From Bacteroidota bacterium (GTDB lineage: Bacteria > Bacteroidota > Bacteroidia > Bacteroidales > GCA-2748055), in contig JAAEOI010000437.1 of assembly GCA_024244665.1 (NCBI GenBank), positions 1 to 36,576 on the forward strand: DNA of 36,576 nucleotides, read 5' to 3'. Under the pieces are notes generated by a model. It saw nothing but the letters and a program-made list of their open reading frames with translations, ran no database searches and was not told the origin of the DNA. The first letter of the stretch is position 1. Each line of letters opens with the position of its first letter. Of this stretch, positions 23,948-32,101 are shown piece by piece. The translations under genes and the position numbers were made by a program.

Positions 23948-26554
23948 TTCCAAAGCCGGCGGTTCTTTAGGTTTGGCCTTATCACCGGATTTCGGTAGTG
24001 CCTTTTTGGCTTTTGGCAACACTCCCTTTTTCTTCTGGATGGCCACCGTAATCTCCTCCTTCTCCTTGTCGAAGTCTACAAGCATGGTATCACCTTCCAC
24101 CAGGGAGGATTTAATGATGGTTTCGGCCATGGGATCTTCCAGGTATTTCTGGATGGCCCGTTTCAGTGGCCTGGCACCATACTGGATATCATATCCTTTT
24201 TCAAGGACATAATCTTTGGCCTCTTCCGAAAGCTTCACCTCGAAACCAAGGCTATTCACCCTGTTATACAGCCCCTTCAGTTCAATATCGATGATTTTAT
24301 GAATATCATCCCTGGAGAGGGTATTGAACAGAACAACATCATCGATACGGTTCAGGAATTCGGGAGCAAATGCCCGCTTCAATGCTTTATGAATCACACC
24401 CTTGGCATGTTCGTTGGCGGCATCCTGCCTGGCACTGGTGGCAAAACCCACACCCTGTCCGAAATCTTTCAGCTCCCGCGTACCAATGTTTGAAGTCATG
24501 ATCACAATTGTGTTCCTGAAATCCACCCTGCGGCCCAGACTGTCTGTCAACTGGCCCTCATCAAGAACCTGGAGAAGGATATTGAATACATCAGGATGTG
24601 CTTTTTCAATCTCATCAAGCAGTACCACTGCATAGGGTTTCCTGCGCACCTTTTCTGTCAACTGACCGCCTTCTTCATATCCCACGTAGCCCGGAGGCGC
24701 CCCCATGAGCCGTGATACGGAGAATTTTTCCATATACTCGCTCATATCAAGGCGGATCAGGTTGTCAATGGATTCAAAAAGATACTGGGCCAGCACTTTG
24801 GCCATTTGTGTTTTACCAACACCTGTGGGGCCAAGGAATACAAAGGTACCGATGGGCTTATTGGGATCTTTCAATCCGGCCCTGTTGCGCTGGATCGACT
24901 TAACTACTTTGCTGATCGCCTCCTCCTGTCCGATGACGCTTCCTCTAAGCTCATCTGCCATCTTCAGCAAACGGGCTCCCTCTGCCTGGGCAATTCTCTG
25001 AACCGGCACCCCGGTCATCATGGCAACAACTTCCGCTACCTTATCCTCATCAACCGTTTCACGGTTTTGTGAAAGCTCCTTCTCCCATCTCTTCTTTTCT
25101 GAATCAAGATGGTCGAGCAACTCTTTCTCCTTATCCCGATAGCTGGCTGCTTTTTCGAAATTCTGATTCTTAACTGCCTGTATTTTATCCTGCCTGGTTA
25201 TTTCAATCTCCTTCTCCAGATCCACGATCTGGTCGGGAACCACGATGTTGGAGATGTGAACCCTTGATCCGGCCTCATCGAGAGCATCAATGGCTTTATC
25301 AGGCAAATGCCTGTCACTGATGTAGCGCTGGGTCAGCTTAACGCAAGCATCGATGGCATCTTCGGTATAAAATACATTGTGGTGATCCTCGTAGCGCTCC
25401 TTAATATTTTTAAGGATATCAATGGTCTCTTCCATGGAGGTGGGATCCACCATTACTTTCTGGAACCTTCTTTCCAGGGCGCCGTCTTTTTCAATGTGCT
25501 GCCTATACTCATCCAGGGTAGTGGCACCAATGCACTGGATCTCCCCCCTTGCAAGGGCCGGCTTCAGCATATTGGCAGCATCCAGTGAACCCGTGGCTCC
25601 ACCTGCACCCACTATGGTGTGAATTTCATCTATAAACAGGATGATGGAAGGGTTTTTTGTAAGCTCATTAAGGATTGCCTTCATCCGCTCCTCAAACTGG
25701 CCCCTGTATTTGGTTCCGGCAACGATTGAAGCAAGGTCGAGGGTGACCACACGCTTATCAAAGAGCACCCTGCTTACCTTTCTCTGGATAATCCTCAGTG
25801 CGAGCCCTTCAGCAATGGCCGATTTGCCTACACCGGGTTCCCCGATCAGGATCGGATTATTTTTCTTTCTGCGGCTCAGGATCTGCGCCAGGCGTTCGAT
25901 TTCGGTCTCTCTGCCCACGATAGGGTCCAGGCGGTCCTCCTCGGCTGCTTTGGTCAGGTCGATCCCGAAATTATCAAGTACCGGAGTTTCAGAACTTGAC
26001 TTTGAGGAGGAACCCTGATTGCCTTTTCCACTGCTCTGGCCGCCACCGCCGCCACTATTACCAAAGGGGCTTCTGCCCTCATCATCCTCGTCACCGGGAA
26101 AATCTGCACGGCTTTCGGGCAGTGAGTCGGAAATCTCCTGCTTCACCTTGTTATATGTGATTCCGTTCTCGACCATGTATCTTGTGGCATAGTTATTATC
26201 GTCTTTCAGAATTGCCAGTAGAAGGTGGTTGGTATCAATGGTCTTCTCCTTCATGGATCGTGCCTCCAGATGGGTCAGCTTCAGGATTCGCTCTGCGCTC
26301 TTCAGTAAGGGGAGGCTGTCTGGGTCAGAAACCGATGAGGGCTGCTCGTTCTTTATACTTTTCTCAATGGACATCCTCAGGTCATAAAGCTCTACTCCAA
26401 GCACCACAAGCACGTCGACGGCGAGTCCCTCGCCATCCCTCAGGATCCCCAGGAAAAGGTGTTCCACACTGATGTGTGAATTCCCAAGCCTGACAGCCTC
26501 TTCCTTGCTGTATCCCAGTACATCTTTTATCCTTTGTGAAAACTGTGCATCCAT
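23942..26554 (-). CDS. clpC: ClpC, AAA+ unfoldase of the Clp protease
   Basis: 870 residues from ATG 26554 ([20 protein letters not shown]) with GGGAAAG upstream; the longer frame to 26587 enters the promoter. Hexameric ATP-driven unfoldase that feeds ClpP. Order: Clp N domain (to about 150), a Gly/Ser-rich linker ([20 protein letters not shown]), AAA-1 with [15 protein letters not shown], a middle region with a UVR-like [20 protein letters not shown] that marks it as ClpC rather than ClpA/B, AAA-2 with [12 protein letters not shown], and a basic Lys/Pro-rich tail. It converges on rimO and diverges from gyrA. The likely promoter is at 26585-26615. Confidence 0.96.
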   Translation of the reverse strand: MDAQFSQRIKDVLGYSKEEAVRLGNSHISVEHLFLGILRDGEGLAVDVLVVLGVELYDLRMSIEKSIKNEQPSSVSDPDSLPLLKSAERILKLTHLEARSMKEKTIDTNHLLLAILKDDNNYATRYMVENGITYNKVKQEISDSLPESRADFPGDEDDEGRSPFGNSGGGGGQSSGKGNQGSSSKSSSETPVLDNFGIDLTKAAEEDRLDPIVGRETEIERLAQILSRRKKNNPILIGEPGVGKSAIAEGLALRIIQRKVSRVLFDKRVVTLDLASIVAGTKYRGQFEERMKAILNELTKNPSIILFIDEIHTIVGAGGATGSLDAANMLKPALARGEIQCIGATTLDEYRQHIEKDGALERRFQKVMVDPTSMEETIDILKNIKERYEDHHNVFYTEDAIDACVKLTQRYISDRHLPDKAIDALDEAGSRVHISNIVVPDQIVDLEKEIEITRQDKIQAVKNQNFEKAASYRDKEKELLDHLDSEKKRWEKELSQNRETVDEDKVAEVVAMMTGVPVQRIAQAEGARLLKMADELRGSVIGQEEAISKVVKSIQRNRAGLKDPNKPIGTFVFLGPTGVGKTQMAKVLAQYLFESIDNLIRLDMSEYMEKFSVSRLMGAPPGYVGYEEGGQLTEKVRRKPYAVVLLDEIEKAHPDVFNILLQVLDEGQLTDSLGRRVDFRNTIVIMTSNIGTRELKDFGQGVGFATSARQDAANEHAKGVIHKALKRAFAPEFLNRIDDVVLFNTLSRDDIHKIIDIELKGLYNRVNSLGFEVKLSEEAKDYVLEKGYDIQYGARPLKRAIQKYLEDPMAETIIKSSLVEGDTMLVDFDKEKEEITVAIQKKKGVLPKAKKALPKSGDKAKPKEPPALEE

Positions 26555-26584
26555 CTGATCTTTCCCTTCTGTTATATGTAAAAA

Positions 26585-26615
26585 CAAAGTAACTAATAAG
26601 GCATGAATATATCAA
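26585..26615 (-). promoter_or_regulatory. Candidate promoter for clpC
   Basis: Minus strand: TTG (26615-26613), exactly 20 bp, then TTACTTTG (26592-26585), one mismatch from TAnnTTTG, 30 bp upstream of the clpC ATG. The spacing equals that of the rpmB and TPR-gene promoters. Confidence 0.45.
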
Positions 26616-26764
26616 TAAAACAATTATCTATTATAAACAGTTCAATGTTAATAAAAGGCCTTTAAAATCGAGGTTTTTAGGCCGGAATTGATTATTTTCG
26701 AATGTTATTTTTCTTGGCAAAAAGCTCAGATATAAGATATTGATAATTAACGACTTAGAATTAG

Positions 26765-29281
26765 ATGGCGGAAGGTGAAAAAATACTGAGAATTAACATT
26801 GAGGAGGAAATGAAATCAGCCTACATCGATTACTCGATGTCGGTAATTGTTTCACGTGCGTTGCCCGATGTAAGAGATGGATTAAAACCAGTTCATCGGA
26901 GGGTGCTATTTGGCATGTCTGAACTGGGTGTATATTCCAACAGATCGTATAAGAAATCAGCAAGGATAGTAGGTGAGGTGCTGGGTAAGTATCACCCCCA
27001 CGGAGATACATCTGTGTATGATGCGATGGTGCGGATGGCCCAGGAGTGGTCACTTCGTTACCCTCTGGTACAGGGACAGGGGAACTTCGGATCGGTGGAC
27101 GGGGACAGCCCGGCTGCCATGAGGTATACCGAAGCCCGGCTCCAGAAAATTGCAGAGGAGTGCATGTCCGATCTGGAAAAGAACACTGTGGATTTCCAGC
27201 CCAATTTTGATGATACGCTGGAGGAGCCCCAGGTAATGCCTTCCCGGATTCCCACATTGCTGGTTAACGGTACTTCTGGTATCGCAGTGGGTATGGCTAC
27301 CAATATGGCTCCCCATAACCTGACAGATAGTATTGATGCCATTGTTGCGTACATTGAAAACCAAGACATTGAAATCAGTGAACTTACAGAGATTCTGAGA
27401 GCTCCCGATTTTCCCACCGGAGGTATCATTTATGGATACAATGGAGTGAAAGAGGCCTATGAGACGGGGAGAGGAAGGATCGTTGTCCGGGCCAAAAGTG
27501 AGATCGAATTCACTGATACGGGCCGGGAGAAAATTATTGTAACTGAAATTCCTTATATGGTCAACAAGGCAGAACTGATTCGCAAGACTGCCGACCTGAT
27601 TAATGATAAGAAGATCGAAGGGATCTCCTACATTAATGATGAATCGGACCGACAGGGAATGCGAATTGTGATCATCATCAAAAGGGATGCCAGTGCCCAT
27701 GTGGTTCTGAATAACTTACTGAAGTATACCCAGTTACAGACCGCCTTCAATGTGAACAACATTGCATTGGTGAAAGGAAGGCCAAGGACGCTTAACCTGA
27801 AGCAGATCATTAAATATTTCGTGGAACACAGGCACGAGGTGGTTGTGAGAAGGACCCAGTATGACCTGGACCAGGCTGAAAAGCGTGCCCATATCCTTGA
27901 AGGCCTGTTAAAGGCACTTGATCACATCGATGAGGTAATTGCTTTAATCAGGGCTTCCAGTACGCCTGATGAGGCCCGTGACAGCCTTATGGAGAAGTTT
28001 GCTTTCTCTGAGCTACAGGCAAAAGCTATCCTGGAGATGCGTCTCCAGCGTCTTGTCGGACTTGAGCGTGATAAACTGCGTGCAGAATATGACGAACTGA
28101 TGAAGATGATCGAGTACTATAGAAAAGTTCTTGCAGATGAAGGGCTCAGGATGGAGATCATCAAGGAGGAGTTACTGGAGATCAAGGAGAAATACGGGGA
28201 TGAGCGCAGGACCGAAATTGTCCCTGACGTGGGTGAATTCGATCCTGAAGATTTCTATGCGGACGACGACATGGTTATTACTATTTCGAAGCTTGGTTAC
28301 ATTAAGCGGACACCGCTTAATGATTTCCGCACCCAGAACAGGGGAGGTGTAGGTGCAAAAGGAAGTACAACCAGGGATGAGGATTTCATGGTGAATATGT
28401 TTGTGGCGACCATGCACAACACCATTTTATTCTTTACTGAGAATGGCAAGTGTTTCTGGCTCAAGGTTTACCAGATCCCGGAAGGGGCAAGGGCCAGCAA
28501 AGGAAGAGCCATCCAGAATCTGATCAACATTGAGAAGGAGGACACGATCAAGACTTTTGTGAACGTGAAGAACCTGAAGGACGAGGAGTATATCAATAAC
28601 AATTACCTGGTCCTGGCCACAACGAAAGGTGTGATAAAGAAAACAAGGTTGGAAGCATACTCGAGGCCAAGGCAGAACGGGATCAACGCCATTATTATAA
28701 GGGAAGGGGATATGCTGCTGGATGCAAGGCTCACAGACGGAGAGATGGACCTGATGCTTGCCGTGAAGTCTGGTAAAGCTATTCGATTCCCCGAAAATAA
28801 AGTAAGGGCTGTGGGAAGGACCGCCTCGGGTGTTAAAGGTGTTACTCTTGGTGGCCCCAAAGATGAAGTGGTAGGAATTGTCACCGCTAAAAAAGGTGAA
28901 AAAGATATCCTCGTTATCTCTGAAAATGGCTATGGAAAACGTTCCGATCTTGATGATTACCGGATTACCAACCGTGGAGGAAAGGGTGTGAAAACCATAA
29001 ATGTTACAGAAAAAACCGGTGAATTAATTGCCATCAAAGCTGTCACGAATGATTATGATCTGATGATTATTACAGAGAATGGTATTGCCATCAGGCTTGC
29101 AGTAAGCGGCATGCGTGTAATGGGTCGTAATACCCAGGGAGTCAGACTGATAAATCTTAGAGATGGAGATCAGATTGCTGCCGCCACACAGGTGCCTGCA
29201 AATGAGGATAATGGGGAACAGGGAGAGCCGCCTGCTGAAGGTGCTTCTGAAAGTTCCACAGAAGGTGTTGTAGAAGAGTAA
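26765..29281 (+). CDS. gyrA: DNA gyrase subunit A
   Basis: 838 residues. The breakage-reunion subunit of gyrase: N-terminal winged helix with [20 protein letters not shown], the quinolone-determining region [20 protein letters not shown] (Thr82, Ser83, Asp86), catalytic Tyr121 in [10 protein letters not shown], a coiled coil, and a C-terminal beta-pinwheel with repeated blades ([30 protein letters not shown]). A Gln/Glu-rich acidic tail ends the protein. The residue equivalent to E. coli Ser83 is Thr. It is divergent from clpC and followed by the TPR gene, which has its own promoter. Confidence 0.98.
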   Translation: MAEGEKILRINIEEEMKSAYIDYSMSVIVSRALPDVRDGLKPVHRRVLFGMSELGVYSNRSYKKSARIVGEVLGKYHPHGDTSVYDAMVRMAQEWSLRYPLVQGQGNFGSVDGDSPAAMRYTEARLQKIAEECMSDLEKNTVDFQPNFDDTLEEPQVMPSRIPTLLVNGTSGIAVGMATNMAPHNLTDSIDAIVAYIENQDIEISELTEILRAPDFPTGGIIYGYNGVKEAYETGRGRIVVRAKSEIEFTDTGREKIIVTEIPYMVNKAELIRKTADLINDKKIEGISYINDESDRQGMRIVIIIKRDASAHVVLNNLLKYTQLQTAFNVNNIALVKGRPRTLNLKQIIKYFVEHRHEVVVRRTQYDLDQAEKRAHILEGLLKALDHIDEVIALIRASSTPDEARDSLMEKFAFSELQAKAILEMRLQRLVGLERDKLRAEYDELMKMIEYYRKVLADEGLRMEIIKEELLEIKEKYGDERRTEIVPDVGEFDPEDFYADDDMVITISKLGYIKRTPLNDFRTQNRGGVGAKGSTTRDEDFMVNMFVATMHNTILFFTENGKCFWLKVYQIPEGARASKGRAIQNLINIEKEDTIKTFVNVKNLKDEEYINNNYLVLATTKGVIKKTRLEAYSRPRQNGINAIIIREGDMLLDARLTDGEMDLMLAVKSGKAIRFPENKVRAVGRTASGVKGVTLGGPKDEVVGIVTAKKGEKDILVISENGYGKRSDLDDYRITNRGGKGVKTINVTEKTGELIAIKAVTNDYDLMIITENGIAIRLAVSGMRVMGRNTQGVRLINLRDGDQIAAATQVPANEDNGEQGEPPAEGASESSTEGVVEE

Positions 29282-29298
29282 ACTGTTCTGGCATCTTA

Positions 29299-29330
29299 TT
29301 TGAAGGTTATAAGTAAAGTTTATATTTTTG
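29299..29330 (+). promoter_or_regulatory. Promoter for the TPR protein gene
   Basis: TTTG (29299-29302), exactly 20 bp, then TATTTTTG (29323-29330): the best full match to the Bacteroidota housekeeping promoter in this window. Transcription would begin near 29336, about 19 nt before ATG 29355, which places the start downstream of the first ATG at 29328. Confidence 0.7.
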
Positions 29331-29354
29331 CATTACATTAAATTCACAATCGAA

Positions 29355-30692
29355 ATGAAAAAGTTATTTGTTACTCTACTGGTTGCCATGATGGCTATTC
29401 CGGTTATGCATGCTCAGGAAGCCACCACTGTGGTTCTGCTGAACTACAACTCGGTAAAGAAAAAGGCTGAGAAGAGCGACGCAGATATACAGGACTCAAA
29501 GAAAAATGTTAAAGCTGCCACCTGGTTGAAAAGGGGGGAGATTTACCAGGATATTTTTATGCTTGGCCTGGAACAGATTCAGGAGGGTACGCCTACCCAA
29601 ACAATGATCCTGTTTTATAAGGAACCCCTTAAAATTGACTCTGTGACCAAGGATGGTGTAGTAAAGGAAAAGTACATTTATGAGCACATGAAATACTCCT
29701 TTACCAACGGTGTCCTTGAGGGGTGGGAGAGGTTGGACCCTATTCATGAAGATCCCTTGCGGGTGGCCATGGATGCCTATTTCAAAGCTTCTGAGTTTGA
29801 CGAGAAAGGCAAATTGGGAATTAAGATCAAAGAGCACCTATCAGAAATCAAGGGTCAGTTGAAGAGACAGGGTGTAAACAGTTATTATAAAGGTAGTTAT
29901 GACAAGGCGTTGTATTCTTTTGAGAACGTGCTTGAAGTAAATAACCAGGAAATTTTTGCTGGTGAGTTTGATACCATTATGGTACAATACGCAGGTATCA
30001 TTTCCAGAGAGATTGCTTCCAAAACGAATGATAAAGAGCTCTACCTGAAAGCAATTGATTATTACAAGGAATTGACTGAGATAGGATTTGGCGGACCAAA
30101 TACCCATCTGCAGATCAAGATGGACTATTTCGCCATTGGAGATACCCTCGCAGCACTTGAGGCTATCAAGGAAGCTTTTGTGGCATACCCTGATTCCACA
30201 AATATAATTGCCAATGTTGCAGACACATATATTCAGTTGAAGCAATTTGATGAAGGAATTGAATTCATGGATGCAGCAATTGAGCAAAACGGGGGTATTG
30301 CTGAATCATACTACTGGAGAGGACGTCTGCTTATTAACAAAGAGGAAGTTGAATTCATTGACAAGGCTATCGAATCATACAAGAAGGCAGGAGAACTTGA
30401 TCCGTCTATTTATTACATCTGGTATGATATGGGGTATATTTATTACCTGCAGGGAGCTGATTTCTATGAAAGATCCAATACAGAGGAGCATGAAGGTACC
30501 AGGGAACAACTGCTTGAGCTGGGAAAAGAGAAGTATACAGAATCTATTCCCGCTTTGGAAAAGGCGTTTACATTGAACGAAGATAATGCCGATGTGAAAT
30601 TTGAAACTCTTGATCTTCTGCAGAGAATCTATTATAAAGAGCAGATGATGGAGGAGTACGAAAGGGTTAAGGATTTAAAGGATACATTATAG
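29355..30692 (+). CDS. Exported tetratricopeptide-repeat protein
   Basis: 445 residues from ATG 29355. Signal peptide MKKLFVTLLVAMMAIPVMHA-QE, then a helical protein with several TPR-like units: DIFMLGLEQIQEGTPTQTMI, YYKGSYDKALYSFENVLEVN, NIIANVADTYIQLKQFDEGI, ESYYWRGRLLINKEEVEFID, and a C-terminal LQRIYYKEQMMEEYERVKDL. It is probably periplasmic and serves in protein-protein contacts; its partner is unknown. Related exported TPR proteins are common in Bacteroidota. It ends the housekeeping block; a terminator follows. Confidence 0.85.
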   Translation: MKKLFVTLLVAMMAIPVMHAQEATTVVLLNYNSVKKKAEKSDADIQDSKKNVKAATWLKRGEIYQDIFMLGLEQIQEGTPTQTMILFYKEPLKIDSVTKDGVVKEKYIYEHMKYSFTNGVLEGWERLDPIHEDPLRVAMDAYFKASEFDEKGKLGIKIKEHLSEIKGQLKRQGVNSYYKGSYDKALYSFENVLEVNNQEIFAGEFDTIMVQYAGIISREIASKTNDKELYLKAIDYYKELTEIGFGGPNTHLQIKMDYFAIGDTLAALEAIKEAFVAYPDSTNIIANVADTYIQLKQFDEGIEFMDAAIEQNGGIAESYYWRGRLLINKEEVEFIDKAIESYKKAGELDPSIYYIWYDMGYIYYLQGADFYERSNTEEHEGTREQLLELGKEKYTESIPALEKAFTLNEDNADVKFETLDLLQRIYYKEQMMEEYERVKDLKDTL

Positions 30693-30696
30693 TTTG

Positions 30697-30740
30697 AAGG
30701 GGAGGTAACATTTGATTATCTCCCTTTCTTTCTTTTAATT
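30697..30740 (+). terminator. Terminator after the TPR gene
   Basis: Stem AAGGGGAGGTAA (30697-30708) with TTATCTCCCTT (30716-30726), one bulge and one G-T pair, followed by TTCTTTCTTTT. It marks the border between the core genes and the repeat-rich accessory region. Confidence 0.75.
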
Positions 30741-30747
30741 CTATTTA

Positions 30748-30942
30748 ACATAATATTAATTCTAGTGCATTCAAAGCAAATCCCGTTCAGCTGCGCTGAT
30801 TAACATAAAATCAGACATAGGGCATTTCCTGGGCCTATATCGGTACCGATTTTATGTTGAAAGGATTTGCGCCATTCTACCGGAGAACACCTTTGAATGA
30901 TTCTCTTTGATGCCAGCATTGCACTAGAATGTGATATTATGT
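30748..30942. repeat. Nested long inverted repeat (repeat-family copy A)
   Basis: Outer arms 30748-30769 and 30920-30942 are near-perfect inverted copies around TTCTAGTGCA / TGCACTAGAA. Inside, further paired arms nest in order: CATTCAAAG (30768-30776) with CTTTGAATG (30891-30899); GCAAATCC (30776-30783) with GGATTTGC (30863-30870); a 13-bp pair 30800-30812 with 30848-30860 (AACATAAAATC / GATTTTATGTT); and ATAGGGC with GCCTAT at the tip. The whole could fold into one long, interrupted hairpin, as in a MITE or a structured RNA. No credible coding frame is present. Confidence 0.75.
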
Positions 30943-31027
30943 CTGCGCTGCACTTGCCTTCGCCTGGTCGCTCAGGTAAATAGACACACATGCCAACGAA
31001 AAACAGATACTTCCACACGACGATTGC

Positions 31028-31118
31028 CCTAGAATTAGTCATTATATTAAATAGCCGCTCCGGCCACCCTGACATTGCTGTTCAGCGGATTTTTGATTTG
31101 AAATATGCAAAATCCGCT
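31028..31118. repeat. Second repeat arm and hairpin in the 30.7-31.3 kb intergenic region
   Basis: 31029-31056 (CTAGAATTAGTCATTATATT then AAATAGCC) matches 35568-35595 at 25 of 28 positions, the right arm of copy B. Downstream, AGCGGATTTT (31084-31093) and AAAATCCGCT (31109-31118) form a perfect 10-bp stem. The remaining sequence up to 31271 shows GC-rich tracts but no supported gene. Confidence 0.65.
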
Positions 31119-31271
31119 TCAGGCGCAATGGCCATCCCCCCGTCTCCTCTTGGGTTTATCGTTAGCCAGCCCGCAAAGCTTTTCCTGTTCTACATTTCAA
31201 AAGAGTATTGGCAAATTCGCTGCGCTATGCTGTGCTCAGTATGCTATACACTTATCAACAAATTATTGTTC

Positions 31272-31976
31272 TCAATGCTTTCCTCTCTTCTTTAATTTTG
31301 GCATTTTGACAACAGCCACTTTCAGATCAGCTTCTCCACTCTTAGGCTTTTCCCCCTTTTTCTCCTGGAAAAGGATTTCATTTAATTCGTAAAAATTTTT
31401 CGCCTTAGCCAGTAAGTATCTCATATCAATATTCTCAGGATGTGAGCATAGTTTAAACTCCATCGCCGGAAGTTTTTGGGTTTGTCCATGATCTGAGAAA
31501 TACCCAATAGTTCTCCTAGCAAAACTCCAAGGCTTATCTCTGCATAATGAGAAATTTGCCAAGCCCTCGTCCAGAAAATTATTTCGATGAGCAAAGGTTT
31601 GATACATGTATTGTAGAGTTCCTACTCTAGGTTTTATCCAAGTCTCTTCTATGACCCAAAATGCGAAATGAGAGCCATTCTCTTTAAAGGCGTTAGCTCT
31701 GATAAGAGTTCTATCAAAATCCTGCTCAATTGTATGGGTATAGTACCTTACTTTGCCTGATCTGCCAATGTAAAAACCAACCCAGGTTCCTTCCAACCAG
31801 GCTTTCCCAAAAACCAACTTCCTAAATAGTTGAAGTCTGACCAACAAATACTTACAAATGAACAGGAGCAACGAATAAGTCGAACCAGTAACAACAAGTG
31901 AAATAAAAGCTTTCAAAAATTGATTGGTTGAATCCTCCGAACCTTGCCCAAATTGTAGATCCAAGGTGAAAAACAA
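31272..31976 (-). CDS. Cap15-like membrane protein with beta-barrel domain, probable 5' frameshift
   Basis: 234 residues in the open frame, which begins with TTG 31976 directly after an in-frame TGA. One TM segment (ISLVVTGSTYSLLLFICKYL) is followed by a beta-rich domain opening LEGTWVGFY and containing HTIEQDFDRTLI, FAFWVIEETW, LQYMYQTF and RRTIGYFSDHGQ, ending with a Lys-rich tail. The TM plus L-x-G-x-W-x-G beta-barrel layout resembles Cap15, the 2TM/beta-barrel effector of CBASS anti-phage systems, but no cyclic-nucleotide synthase is in the window. An ATG at 32041 in the adjacent frame encodes MSPLYRLHATIISITTFFSF, a plausible first TM helix; adding one T in the TTTTT run near 31970-31974 would join it to this frame. 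It may therefore be a pseudogene or carry an assembly error. Family assignment is tentative. Confidence 0.5.
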   Translation of the reverse strand: MFFTLDLQFGQGSEDSTNQFLKAFISLVVTGSTYSLLLFICKYLLVRLQLFRKLVFGKAWLEGTWVGFYIGRSGKVRYYTHTIEQDFDRTLIRANAFKENGSHFAFWVIEETWIKPRVGTLQYMYQTFAHRNNFLDEGLANFSLCRDKPWSFARRTIGYFSDHGQTQKLPAMEFKLCSHPENIDMRYLLAKAKNFYELNEILFQEKKGEKPKSGEADLKVAVVKMPKLKKRGKH

Positions 31977-32101
31977 TCAGAAAGAGAAAAATGTGGTTAT
32001 GGAGATTATTGTTGCATGTAAGCGATAAAGTGGTGACATAAAAGCTTCTATTAAAGGTTTCTCGATCCCGTGAAACGGAATCATACTACATTGTCAAAGT
32101 G

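Noticed and set aside
26838..27062. Quinolone-resistance mutation in gyrA
   Set aside because: Thr at the Ser83-equivalent is a conservative residue seen as wild type in some bacteria; sequence alone gives no evidence of resistance.
30990..31295. 101-residue rightward open frame in the intergenic region
   Set aside because: It runs across hairpins and repeat arms, has no ribosome site and no domain-like composition, and overlaps the end of the leftward gene at 31272.
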